A stretch of DNA of 64,000 nucleotides from Symsagittifera roscoffensis. Its lineage: Eukaryota > Xenacoelomorpha > Acoela > Convolutidae. Every line of letters starts with the position of its first letter. The stretch's first letter is position 1. Of the stretch, positions 52,821 to 63,019 are shown in pieces. The stretch is taken from assembly GCF_963678635.1 (NCBI RefSeq), contig NC_087071.1, forward strand, positions 16,117,613 to 16,181,612, read 5' to 3'. A program made the translations under genes and the position numbers. The notes beneath the pieces are model-generated. The model searched no databases. It worked only from the letters and a program-made list of their open reading frames with translations, and was not told the DNA's origin.

Positions 52821-53579
52821 CAACTTACTACGAACAACTGCATAACGGCAATTAGAAACAGGTGGTTAGAGACACTCCTAAGCATTTAATCTCTGACAGC
52901 GCTATTTCGGCGGCGCCTGTAAGCAACTACGCTCAGAACCAACTAACTTCAATAAAACCACCCTCAAACGCTACAAATAAAAGTCGAATGGCGCATAAAT
53001 CCAACGTCAGCCCCTTCTTCGGCGTGTGGGAGCGACTCGTCCCAATGATAGAAAGAGCGTTCTTACTAAATCTCGGTTCTGGTCGACTATCAAGATCTAT
53101 TTGCTACTATCGTAACCGAGACTGAGGCAACCCTCAACTCACGTCCGCTAACGCATAGCAGTATTGGCCTTGACTACGACCTTCCACTGACACCCCACTA
53201 CTTCCTAATGGGTCATCCAATCGTCTACACTCCGGTAGCAGTTTTCTACGAAGCAACTACCATAAAACTGTCAAACAAGTCCTGGAAGCGAGCAAAACAT
53301 GGACTTCACAGCTTCTCGAGGCGTTTGCTTAAAGAGTACGCTCCGACTCTCACCAGAAGGATTACACGGATGCAACCAGAGGAACCATTGGAAAACAATG
53401 ACCTCGTGTGGATACTTGAAGACTTTACAACACGAGGCATCTGGCCACTGGATCGAGTTCTATAAGTTTTTACCGGCTCGGATGGCATCGCGCGCTTGTT
53501 TAAACTGAAAGGAGCCATAGGTACTTTAACGAGACCAGTGGTAAAACTTGCCCTTGTATCTCCAACAAAGGAGATTTAA
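52821..53579 (+). pseudogene. BEL/Pao integrase fragment, block C
   Basis: Contains 'FFGVWERLVPMIERAFLLNL' (with the Glu expected for the DDE triad), a later 'TLNSRPLTHSS'-like stretch, 'DYDLPLTPHYFLMG', and a C-terminal part with 'GIWPLDRV', 'FTGSDG' and 'TLTRPVVKLAL'. These are the ordered landmarks of BEL/Pao integrase ends. It is broken by stops near 53,123 and 53,463. Only this block retains integrase, next to the right LTR as expected. Confidence 0.85.
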
Positions 53580-53664
53580 GACCACTCTAATTGCACTACA
53601 AAAAAACTGGGCTCAACCCCTTCCCATTCGGTTCTAACTAAGACCTCCCTCTCCCGAGCCAGGA

Positions 53665-53822
53665 TATTCATGACATGAATGTGTCTCACGTTAGTTCTCG
53701 CAAAACGCTGTGAAATCATTTAATAATGTCATGATTTGTTGCAAACTAATAAGTAATATTTTTGACTTATGTGAACAACAAAGAGACAATTTATGACAAG
53801 TAATGAGCAGTTTGTCTTAAAT
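53665..53822 (+). repeat. Degenerate right LTR of the BEL/Pao element
   Basis: Pairs with 40,855-41,011. The first base pair TG has become TA here. The AAATCAT ... ATGATTT inverted repeat is retained in both ends. Confidence 0.65.
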
Positions 53823-54789
53823 AGATTATTTGACATTTGGGACAAGTTGGAGTAACCAGAAGATCCCCATAATCGCCATATTTGAAGAGAGTGCTGGCTT
53901 GTCGCTGTGCTAGCATTGATAGCTGAAATCTGATGCGTCCCAAGCTGTACACCTTCAGTTTCATAATCATTGGAAAAAGAATATCAGTGTTACTGAGGCT
54001 CCTTTTGAACAACTTCTTCTTTAGTCTCAAATTGAAAGATCGATTCATCGGTATTGTTCTCTTCACAGTCACTTTCATCCAAAGGTTAATTGTTGAGGCA
54101 TGGTTCATTCTAATCTCCATATTCGGCAATCGACTGAAAGGCATCAGAGTTTGACCGTCTTGAGGCCTTCTTTCTTGACAATCAGTTGTCCCGTTTAATA
54201 GACCATTCGCCAATCTGAGCGCTGATATCATCGTATCTGGATCTTAACTTGCAAATGTATCGAACAAAAACCACGGAAGAAACCTGATCCAATTATGGGC
54301 GCCGGGACTCTCCATCTGCCCTCAGAGAAAAACACAACATCACCCGTAGAAGAACTTAATGAGTCAAAGCTCGTTTTATGCGGTCTTATGATTCAGCAGC
54401 AGAAATATATTTTCTGAATTTTAACAGGGCTGCTAGATGATAGATGTTTCTGTACTGCCTCCGAAACATAGGAAACATCATTCAGAGCTGGTAGCTCTCT
54501 GAATCTAACGCAGTTCGAAACCAATGTCGTTCGCGTACAGCAATTGTAAGGGTGAGAGGCGTCCATGATATGACGTATAACTTTTTTAGCATACAGAATT
54601 TTTGTTCGACTTGGTCGTCTGCGATTCCATCAGTAAAATTTTCAAAATATTTTGATAATCACTTTGCTAAGCCGGTAACAAATGCCATTCGATAAAGGAC
54701 TTTAGGTAGTTGTGCTAACGAGTTTAATTCCAAAATTTTTATCTTTTTCTCGACAAATCTTACTATCTAATTGTGTTGTGTGTTAGGTG
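53823..54789. other. Unannotated part of DYRK intron 7
   Basis: No supportable gene. A minus-strand open frame at 53,791-54,231 (146 codons, starting inside the right LTR on the other strand) has no recognisable domain. Confidence 0.5.
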
Positions 54790-55300
54790 CTTTTTGGAGA
54801 ATAACATAGCCAACTGACAGTTGGAAAACAGCAATGAACGCAAGTAAGCAGAAAAAAAACACTGACTTTGTTGAAAAAGTCAACTTTCGAATTTCAAAGA
54901 GAAAAATAGATGCCCTTTAAGCGCTTTGGAATTCCAAAACAATTTATGATTGGCGCTTTTTAGATAACATGTACCCAAGTTGAGAAAACTGAATCAAAAG
55001 GTAAAGTTTTTATTCCGCTGGGAAAACTTAAAACTAAATTCTATATTCGAAAATAAAAGTCGATCACGTTTTTTGTGACCTTTATACTTTCGCTGTTCGC
55101 TAGTGGAGTTTGCCTTCCTTTTAACAAAGAAAATGGCCTGAACTTAAAAGAAAATATAATTCAAACAGCGAAAAAGTAAACTTGAGCCCGAACAAGTTTT
55201 ACGACTTTTCCTGAAAAAAAAAAACAGCGAAGAAAAATCATTGCGACCTATATAAGAGTCTGAACTATGGTAATCGACTCTTAATAAACTATGCCGGTTT
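54790..55300. repeat. Dispersed repeat family 1, copy near 54.8 kb
   Basis: Same ordered motifs and strand as the copy at 16,385-16,885: 'catagccaactgacagttgg', 'tttgtgacctttatac', 'ggagtttgccttcctttt', then 'cctatataagagtctga'. Confidence 0.75.
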
Positions 55301-55539
55301 GTGAGAACCTGGTGAAAAAAACTATACCGTGAATATAAAAGTTTCCGTTCCAACTGAGGCAAATCAATGGCCATAAAATCATTAAACTTCTGACATATCT
55401 GGAGTTCAACAACAGGACCAGTAACCAAACTGCTTTTGCAACTTCAAAATTGCATCAGCGTCCTAAGCCACTATTTTAAATATCAGTCTTAAAGAAAACG
55501 CCTGTCTGAGGTACTATTTTTAAAGCAAGTTGATCATAT

Positions 55540-55830
55540 TTTGTTACACAGAGGCGACGCTGCGCTTCGCAAACACTTGCGAGACACCAAAAATCAGCTC
55601 TATCAAGTGAAATAAAAAATAGAACATGTCGGACGCGACCTATCAAACTTGAATCTGACACACCAACTACTCAGCCACGGATGCTTAAAACCACCAAAAA
55701 CTAGCCACCAATAACGCAGCTACATATGCTAATAAAATGCCAACTCAATGCAGCAAAGGTAGCATCAAATACAAAAAGACACAATTTTGCATGTAATAAA
55801 TTGGGAAGTTTAGGGCCAAATTATGTTTAA
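55540..55830. repeat. Dispersed repeat family 2, copy near 55.6 kb
   Basis: 'cgcttcgcaaacacttgcga' and 'ctagccaccaataacgcagc' recur, diverged, near 7,911-8,250 and 15,890-16,100; a fragment is near 3,550-3,720. Here family 2 follows family 1; at 16 kb it precedes it. Confidence 0.6.
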
Positions 55831-56615
55831 ATTATTCATTTGAAAAAAAATGCGACTTTCATGGAGTTGGAAAATTTCTGAAGTCGAGCTTTTTATCATT
55901 GTATGACGTTCGAAACAAATAACTTTTTTCGGTTGACTAAATGAATTAAAAATGCACCAGCTGTGTTAACTTTTTAAAAATCAAATTTGAAAGCACATGT
56001 TTGATTTAGTGCGCAATTTACCGATTGAAAAGTGCCACCAAAAGTCATCGTAACTAGGAAAAGATAAGCTTGAAACGTACTTTCTGGTAACAATTATAGG
56101 TTAGCATATCACTTTCACGTTTATTGTGCCGACCATTGACAATGGGGAGGAACTTTGTAATCGGATTTGTTTGTTTTTTTTCCACGCAAAATCAAGTACC
56201 ACAATTAAGCATCGGCTTGGGTCGAATGAGATATCATATTTAGGCTCTTTCAGTCATGATTCGAATGACATTTACAAATTTCCAAAACATATTCCCTGTG
56301 TCGAGAGAAACCGGTTTAAAATTTTGGATTCTTAGCTTCGAGCGAGTGAAGCGAGCGAATGCTTATTTATGCTTAATTTAAGCCGTTTCCAATAGCTTAT
56401 TTACGCTTTACATTATTTATTACTCTAGTAAAATTAGTTTTTGGTGTTTCTAACGCCATTTTGGGAATCTAAAACTTCGAAAAAAATCAGCAAAATTTTT
56501 TTTTTCATTTTTCTATGAATTATAGATCAGAAAACTACTTCGTTACTTTATCGCCTTTATCAATTATTCTGGTGAAAGGGAATCCAAATCATGAATATGG
56601 TGGTAACTGACTGAC
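55831..56615. other. Left end of DYRK intron 7
   Basis: 0.8 kb without a gene. An open frame at 56,126-56,335 shows nothing recognisable. Confidence 0.5.
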
Positions 56616-56753
56616 CTTTAGTATTTCGTATCTGTATGCGATGTGGTCGTGTGGCACTGGAATGTAGCAGCCACTCTCGTCGTCGTAGCCACTGTTGTTC
56701 CCACTCCCCACAGCCCCCTGTCTCTTCTTGGCATTGTGACCACAGAAGTAGAC
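56616..56753 (-). CDS. DYRK2-like: DYRK exon 7 (NAPA-kinase linker)
   Basis: 138 bp, 46 whole codons. It encodes '[13 protein letters not shown]', an acidic Gly/Asn linker, and '[16 protein letters not shown]', the DYRK homology box just before the kinase domain. Acceptor 'ttttgcag', donor AAG|GTCAGT. Confidence 0.96.
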
Positions 56754-57317
56754 CTGCAAAAATAACAGAAACTAACTAGTCACTTTATCAAGCTAATATC
56801 TGAAAAATCATTATAAAACGAATTGGATTTTTTCCATTATAGCTGCCAAATAACAGACTTTCTGAACTGACTTTACTTATATTGGTAAACCCAAATACTT
56901 CTAGTACTTTTTCTCTTCAGTCAAGTCGTTTATTTTACTGAGTCAAATCAGCCCAAAAAAAACCACACAATCCGGTCTAACACTTCGCCAGGATTAGTAA
57001 AACAAAGCATCGAGACGCATACCCAATTGAACAAAAGAAACATTCAATCTAAGAAAGAATCGTCTAGAGATACGGATGTATTGCAAATGACAGACTTCAG
57101 AAAATAGGAAAATAATCAAAAATGATAATATTCGAATGTAGCTTAGAAGTAAAAGACATCTATGCTTGGCTTGAGCATTTAAAACTTCAATTGGTCGTTC
57201 TAACTTATAGTTTTCATTCATAATTTTATTAGTTTTCTTTCAAATGTCTTCAGTTCGGAAGTGTTTTGTTTTTCAATAGTCTGATTTAACAGATTTTATA
57301 AGCAATACAGAACTCAC
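56754..57317 (-). other. DYRK intron 6
   Basis: 0.56 kb, donor AAA|GTGAGT. AT-rich, with no recognisable content. Confidence 0.6.
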
Positions 57318-57400
57318 TTTTGGGAACTGGAATATTTCGTGGTGTTCGAAGGCACTCAACTTCTGCATGTACTGGGTCATGGCCTGTTCTGGGGTCATAC
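57318..57400 (-). CDS. DYRK2-like: DYRK exon 6 (NAPA region)
   Basis: 83 bp. It encodes '[20 protein letters not shown]' then 'EIFQFPK', the conserved N-terminal accessory segment that class II DYRKs need to autophosphorylate on tyrosine. Confidence 0.96.
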
Positions 57401-57820
57401 CTGCAACAATACATGGGTTGCTTTTCAATCAAGATATATGATCTGAATTCTCGGAAAATGTTCCCAACTTCAATCGAAAAAACGATGACAATTTTACTGC
57501 CAGATTATTCCAATCCCAAATTTGAATAAACACAAAATTCAGACAGAATATACAACTAGTGTTTCGAGGCCGCGTAAAAAAACAGGAAAAATCATTTGTT
57601 CGTTTCCGATAAATAAAAGACTAGTATTTTCAGGCATTCCTTAGTTCAAAACATTTCACTTTCGTGCATGCTTGCGTGAACTTAATTACAGTTGGGTATC
57701 GAAGTCTAAAACACAGACGATATTCCAGGAAGTTTTTTCAACGATAGCAAATCAAAATGAAATTTCATGCATCGGCTCTTGTTACCCTGCTTACTACCAC
57801 TATTAATTTACAATTTCAAC
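57401..57820 (-). other. DYRK intron 5, part next to exon 6
   Basis: 0.42 kb of AT-rich intron between the exon 6 acceptor and the MITE; nothing recognisable. Confidence 0.6.
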
Positions 57821-57828
57821 TATATAAC

Positions 57829-58216
57829 CAGGGTGGGAGTTTTAAACGTTTTTTATCCAATTATACATTAAAACATGTTTTTTACGAAAAAAAACACTCT
57901 TTATGTCTTTTATGTTTTTTTCGCGGCTACGTTTTTTTTGTTGATTGGCTGTAAAAAAATTATTTCGCGAACACTGAATTCAACAGTTAAATTGTTTGTA
58001 CAAGAAAGTCATTTTCCCCGCTTTTTCGACGTCAAGTTGATTTCTCAAAGATCCGTAAGTCATCCCAAGCACTTTAGCACTATTGCGTCATTAGCCGAAA
58101 AACGGCTTTAAATGTGTATTTCGATCAAATTGTTTTAAACGTGTTTTTTTCCCGCTGTTTTAAACAGTTTTTTAACCCTGTGTTTTAAACTGTTTAAAAC
58201 AAAGTCCCCCACCCTG
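57829..58216. mobile_element. hAT-like MITE (388 bp)
   Basis: Ends in inverted repeats starting CAGGGTGGG and closing CCCACCCTG, with GTTTTAAAC-type words just inside both ends. It is flanked by the 8-bp direct repeat TATATAAC (57,821-57,828 and 58,217-58,224). An 8-bp duplication and CAGGG-type ends are hallmarks of the hAT superfamily. Too short to encode a transposase. It lies in DYRK intron 5. Confidence 0.88.
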
Positions 58217-58586
58217 TATATAACACTTTCGATCATCTGGTACCGCTAATATGGTATACAAAAAATTTGCACAGACACTCATTCCTTATGTTTCCTTCCA
58301 TCACATTAATCACCCACCCCACCCCCCCCCCCCCCCGACAATTGTTTTTACAAGTAATGTTTGTTCACATTGTCTGATTGTTACAGAAAATTAACATTAG
58401 CACGTGGACTAGCTAGGCCATGAAAAACATATTTGGTCTTCATACCTTGTACGACCACTCGTTACACCATGAAATTGATGCTCATGTGAAGTATGGGGGG
58501 TGGAGAGAGTGACAAAAGAGATGATTCTGATATGGATAAGTAAAAAGAAGTAGAAGAGCCCATGTATTATTTACTGTACTACTCGC
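58217..58586 (-). other. DYRK intron 5, part next to exon 5, with a C homopolymer run
   Basis: Contains a near-pure run of C around 58,314-58,336. This is a likely site of length variation or assembly error. Nothing else recognised. Confidence 0.6.
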
Positions 58587-58757
58587 CTGACGAGAGTGCC
58601 CCACCCACAGGCGGCAGTCCCCTGTCCCTCAACAGTCTATTAGAAGATGAACTGCCTGCTCCAAAATTACTCTGTCGCCTGCTGTTCTCAACTGCTGTCC
58701 CTGTGGTGTCTTTTGTCCTGCTAGTATCTGTCGTCTGCTGGTTAGAATTAATTTGAG
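58587..58757 (-). CDS. DYRK2-like: DYRK exon 5 (Ser/Arg-rich N-terminal part)
   Basis: 171 bp. It encodes a polar stretch with 'SRRQSNFGAGSSSSNRLLRD'. Acceptor 'ggttttcag'. The only donor that keeps phase with exon 6 is CAG|GCGAGT, a GC-AG intron. The GTAGTA three bases on would break the frame. Confidence 0.8.
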
Positions 58758-58974
58758 CTGAAAACCAAAAAAACTGTAACATGAAAAGCCGGTTGCTGTG
58801 CAAGCAGCACAGAAAGTTCCGACCACATTAGTTAAAAAAAACATTTGTTAATTTTTTCTGCGGTGTGAGGAGAAGAATTGGACCTGAGCATGAAACATTA
58901 GAAGAAAATTAAAAATATATTTTTTCAATTTTTTATTACTATTATTTGCTAAGGAAGCGCTGCATAAGGATTCA

Positions 58975-59370
58975 AATATAGCCAACCCAGTTGTAAAAGA
59001 GTCAAAGTATTCAGAAAAAAACACTGACTTGTTTTTTGAGAAAGTCTCTTTTTTCGAATTTCCATGAAAAAAATACATGGCCCTAACTGGATCAATGGGT
59101 GAAATTATTATTTCGCTGCGAAATGTGATAATTGAAATCCATTTTCGAAGTTGGACGTCGACCACGTTTTTCGTAACCTTCACACTTTCGCGGTTTGATA
59201 GTGGAGTTTGCCTTCCTTTCCACTAAGGAAAACACAGAACTTAAAAAGAAATGAAAAGAAAACAGAGAAAAAGCAAATTCGAGCCTGAACAAACTTTCAG
59301 AATTTTTTCGGAGAAAAAAGAATATCATCACGACCTATATAATATTCTGAACTACGTTCATCGACTCTTA
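58975..59370. repeat. Dispersed repeat family 1, copy near 59.0 kb
   Basis: Has 'tatagccaacccagttgta', 'ttcgtaaccttcacactt', 'ggagtttgccttccttt' and 'cgacctatataatattctga' in the order seen in the other copies. Confidence 0.7.
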
Positions 59371-59659
59371 AGAACCAGGATTTAAAGTAAGTTTCTTTAC
59401 GATATTATTAAATTTGTTGTACTTTTTATACACCACAGTTTACTCCCTCGAAATTTTAAAACGGTTTTTCTCGACGCTGAGAAAGTTAACGTAGCTTTTT
59501 TAAATTTAGTTGTCGAGTCACAAGTGAAAAGGCTGTAATATATACCAATCGAGCCATTCATATTATCAGATTATTTTTGTAACTTGATTTTTACTTCGAA
59601 AAACAGTACAAAAAACTCAAAAATCCGAAGTGAAAGTTGATCCTCACTTTCGGTCGTCG

Positions 59660-60000
59660 GAACAAAAAAATTGCCAACAGACAGTTGAAAACGAGTCATG
59701 AACGCACGAAAAAATAAAACTGCAACTTTTCAAGTTAAAAGAAGAAAATATATGGCCTTCAAGCTCTTTGAACTTCAAAAACAATTTCTGACGCATTTTT
59801 AATAAAATTATCCCAATTTGAGAAAATTGGATCAGTAGGTATAATTTTTATTCCGCAGAGAAATCTTAAAATTAAATACTATGTTCAAAACTAGAGGTCG
59901 ATCACGTTTTTTATGACCTTTACAATTTTTCTGTTCGATAAGGGCGTTTTCCTTCCCTTTAACGAAGGAATGCACTGAACGTACAGAGAAATCAAAAGTC
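59660..60000. repeat. Dispersed repeat family 1, shortened copy near 59.7 kb
   Basis: Contains the 'gccaacagacagttgaaaa' opening and 'tttatgacctttacaattttt', with the 'ccttccctttaacgaagga' block; the right end is missing. In tandem with the preceding copy. Confidence 0.7.
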
Positions 60001-60800
60001 AAACCGCACAAAATCAATATTGCGCTTAAATAATAACGTAAATTCAAAAAAAAAATATATATATATCAGTTTCACATTTTGAAGGAAATAAACGGAAATC
60101 CGTAAATCTCAAAAAATAGCAATGCTTATTTACCTGTTTGATGGTTCTAATGAAAAATATCACGTAACACTCCTTAGAAAAAAGATTCAACATCACATTT
60201 TCATAGATTATTCACGAGCAAACAACCAACTATCTCAAAAACAACATAGATTGAATTTAGTTTCCCATGTGCCATTGCAAAGAAAACGCGCATATAAATG
60301 CATTTTAGAGCTATCATTTCAGATATAAAAGTATGAGCAACTTCATTCAAACAAAGATATTGCCCAAATATTTCTGTAATATGACTAATCAAACTTCTTT
60401 TTTTCCCGCGGATGCTCAAAATTATCTAGTTTTTATTCTTTGTTTTCGGTCAACGAAAAACAAGTTAACAAGCTCAAACCTTATAAAAAACCTATAGCTA
60501 TAAAACCTATAACTACAACATTTGAGAAAACACTCTAAAAACCCTGTTTGGCCACAGAACTTCAGAGCTGGTCGTACAAAACAAGTGCCGTAAATAGTAT
60601 TAAATGGGCACTCTTTGTTTGCTGCTCAGTGGGTTCAATCCCTGATGGCCAATCACTTCCACTGTTCACATACACACTGATTCCAATCAACAAACAATCA
60701 ACTAGAAGTTCTATTGACAAACCGAAGTTACGATTACACAAAAACCAACAAGAAATTCGGATAACTGGTAACAATAGCTATTAAAAACTTTGAAACTAAC

Positions 60801-61020
60801 ATGCATCTTTTGCAATGGGTGGAAGCACTGTCGTACTACTATTGTTATTATTCTCGTCTTTCTTGTTTGTTTGATTCAAGTTTCGTCTGCTGTGACTGGT
60901 GGATAGGTTGCTCTTCACTTCCGACACTGAGCCCCTGCCCCCTCCCCCCTGCTGGGAATTGGAGGAGACACCACCACCACCCACCGGCATTGAGGCTATC
61001 AGGCCTGTGTTGGCCTTCAC
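60801..61020 (-). CDS. DYRK2-like: DYRK exon 4 (Gly/Ser/Asn-rich)
   Basis: 220 bp. It encodes 'VKANTGLIASMPVGGGG', more Gly/Ser and an Asn/Ser run. No conserved motif; supported by acceptor 'tttcttcag', in-phase donor and an uninterrupted frame. Confidence 0.78.
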
Positions 61021-61475
61021 CTGAAGAAAGACAATGCTATCAAGTGATCAAATTAATATGTATGAACGCACATCTGTAGTTATTGGAGCATTTAAAGACT
61101 TTATAAGAACATTTTAAGACAAAAAAATCATCAAAACCTATATAGTATAGTCTTCACTACGTTCATTACTTTCAATAAAAGCAAAACAAATTGCGCGAAC
61201 AAAAGTAGTTTAAAACGTGAAAAACAACAGTAGAAATATAAAATTATACCACCTAAAAACATTTCAAAATAGCAAGAGAAAAATTCAAAAAAAAATCGAA
61301 CTAGAAAACGAGGGAATTTCAGAAAAACCTCACTTGATCGTATATTAAAATCTTTAAAAATCTTATATTATAAAATCTTATATTATGATCTTATAAAAAT
61401 CTTCTATTACAAAAAGAGGGGAGAAAAGTCGTTAATTGGGAAGACGTGTACTGGAAGTGCCCTGGACATATTTAC
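61021..61475 (-). other. DYRK intron 3
   Basis: 0.46 kb, donor CAG|GTAAAT. A small 'aatcttatatta' repeat cluster lies near 61,350-61,410. Confidence 0.6.
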
Positions 61476-61616
61476 CTGGACAGCCGCCGTCTTGTCCTGA
61501 CCCTTTCCTGTCGCTCCTGCACTTCTCAGAGGTCCCAACTGTCCCTGTGCTAATCTGGAATTACTTCCCACGTCGCCCAACGGGCCAGGTGAGTCCGGTC
61601 TCTGGATGATGAACCC
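61476..61616 (-). CDS. DYRK2-like: DYRK exon 3 (N-terminal region)
   Basis: 141 bp, 47 whole codons, encoding 'GFIIQRPDSPGPLGDVGSNS' then a Gly/Gln-rich end. GC-richer than the intron around it. Phase 0 at both ends matches its neighbours. Confidence 0.75.
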
Positions 61617-61940
61617 CTAATTATTACGAAAACATTTAGAAAAAATGAAACAGGTTTTCAGGTACTCGTATTTCTTTAATATGACTTCTTTAGTGCTTCT
61701 TTATTATACTTCTTCAATATATGCTGAAAAATATCTCGATTATTAAACAAATTATTGTCATCGATACACTTCTTTGTGAACTAAATATGAGGGCAGCTAC
61801 ATTTTGGGGACAGTTTAATAATTAACGTCTGATTTTACATGTTCATGTAACACATTTGGCTGACATTAGCTGTTTAAGTCATCACTGAATAACAGAAGTT
61901 CTAAAAATAATGCAATCCAGCCCAAATACATTGTGCCTAC

Positions 61941-62152
61941 CTGAAACCCTGGGGAATTTTGGAATCCCTGCTGAGCAAGTGAGTCTTGCGAGTTCAAATT
62001 AGTTCTGCTGTTTAAACTCTGTCCAATTGAGTTGTACTTCTGCACACTGATACTACTATTATTGTAGTTTTTATTGTTGTGGCTGATGTTCGCTTGTAAT
62101 TTATGGCGACTCACTGCTGGAGAGGAGCTACTATGTAGGTTAGGGTTCGAAG
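61941..62152 (-). CDS. DYRK2-like: DYRK exon 2 (Ser/Asn-rich)
   Basis: 212 bp. It encodes 'SNPNLHSSSSPAVSRHKLQA' and an Asn/Ser/Gln-rich stretch ending 'NSPGFQ'. Acceptor 'tgtttcag', donor CAG|GTAGGC. Unconserved but in phase with both neighbours. Confidence 0.72.
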
Positions 62153-62824
62153 CTGAAACAAATCAGAATTTTTTTTATAACTTTCCACCATTTGAAATTT
62201 TAGTTGAAAAAATAGCCTGTGCGTCATAATTTGTCTCGTCTCGATAGCTAATTTCTCCTAAAAATACAAAATCCGCTAAAAAAGTATCGGAAGGGCAGGA
62301 AGATATTAGACCGAATTGACATGATTTATTTTTCAATTATCCTCAACGACCAATCGGTTATTTTCGATAGAAAAGTTTTATTGCGAATTGCAAAGGATAT
62401 TAATAGGCAACCAAACTTGAGACAATTAGAGTTTTCTCAATTATCGGAAAAGTCTAGATCGAAAACAAACTGAAAATGTTGGTGCTTTATTACAAGTACA
62501 AACCAGCTACCATATGAGCAGTTACATAATATTTTTGCGAAATTTATTTAAGAATTACTAAAAGCATGCAAACTTCAATGTAAATGGCGTACATTTCCTT
62601 TACTATTTTAAACTTCGGCTGGTCTAAAATACTATCAATAGAACTAAGCTTTCGACCAGAATTATACATTACAACTCTTAAATACCTTTCCTGTTAATTG
62701 CAGAGAATACTAAAGCCCAAGCCAAATCGTTACAGCAAGCTAATTCTTAACAGACAAATCTGTTCTATCATAAAATCGAGATTGAAAACGATAAAATGGT
62801 ATCAATCGAAATAAAAATTTGCAC
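62153..62824 (-). other. DYRK intron 1 of those visible
   Basis: 0.67 kb, donor CAG|GTGCAA. Nothing recognised. Confidence 0.5.
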
Positions 62825-63019
62825 CTGAATTGTAAATGGCTACTCTGGAAGAAGCGTTAGTCTGGGCTGTGTCTGGTTTGGCCCCTGGAAACACTACTGG
62901 AAGCGCCTCTCTCGAATGTAGTCTGCTGGAGTTTACAACGGATGGAATCTGGCTGAGACTGGAATTGAGTTTTTTGGCCGCCTGCTGATTTTGATGATGT
63001 AGAATTGTGAACTTGACTT
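62825..63019 (-). CDS. DYRK2-like: DYRK exon 1 of those visible (partial N-terminus)
   Basis: 195 bp. Enters in mid-codon, so more exons lie beyond the window. It encodes 'VKFTILHHQNQQAAKKLNSS' then 'LSQIPSVV' and a polar end. Acceptor 'ttttttttag', donor CAG|GTGCAA. The least certain exon, because nothing in it is conserved. Confidence 0.62.

Larger units (their letters stand above)
40855..53822 (+). mobile_element. Decayed BEL/Pao LTR retrotransposon with tandemly repeated interior
   Basis: Degenerate LTR-like ends (40,855-41,011 and 53,665-53,822) enclose three successive interior blocks, A from about 41,012, B from about 46,622 and C from about 51,635. Each opens with the last 60 bp of the LTR and the same leader. 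Block A has a doubled gag, a damaged RT and RNase H. Block B has gag, zinc fingers, protease, RT with YMDD and RNase H. Block C goes from the start of gag straight to integrase. RT, zinc finger and integrase peptides identify the BEL/Pao superfamily. Stops and frameshifts break every ORF, so it cannot move on its own. Confidence 0.85.
58758..60800 (-). other. DYRK intron 4, with two repeat copies
   Basis: 2.0 kb, donor CAT|GTTAGT. It contains dispersed family 1 copies at 58,975-59,370 and 59,660-60,000. No gene is supported. Confidence 0.6.

Noticed and set aside
53791-54231. 146-codon minus-strand open frame
   Set aside because: It begins in the BEL/Pao right LTR region and shows no family resemblance; its length alone is not enough.
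57875-58111. 78-codon hydrophobic open frame
   Set aside because: It lies within the noncoding MITE and arises from T-rich sequence.
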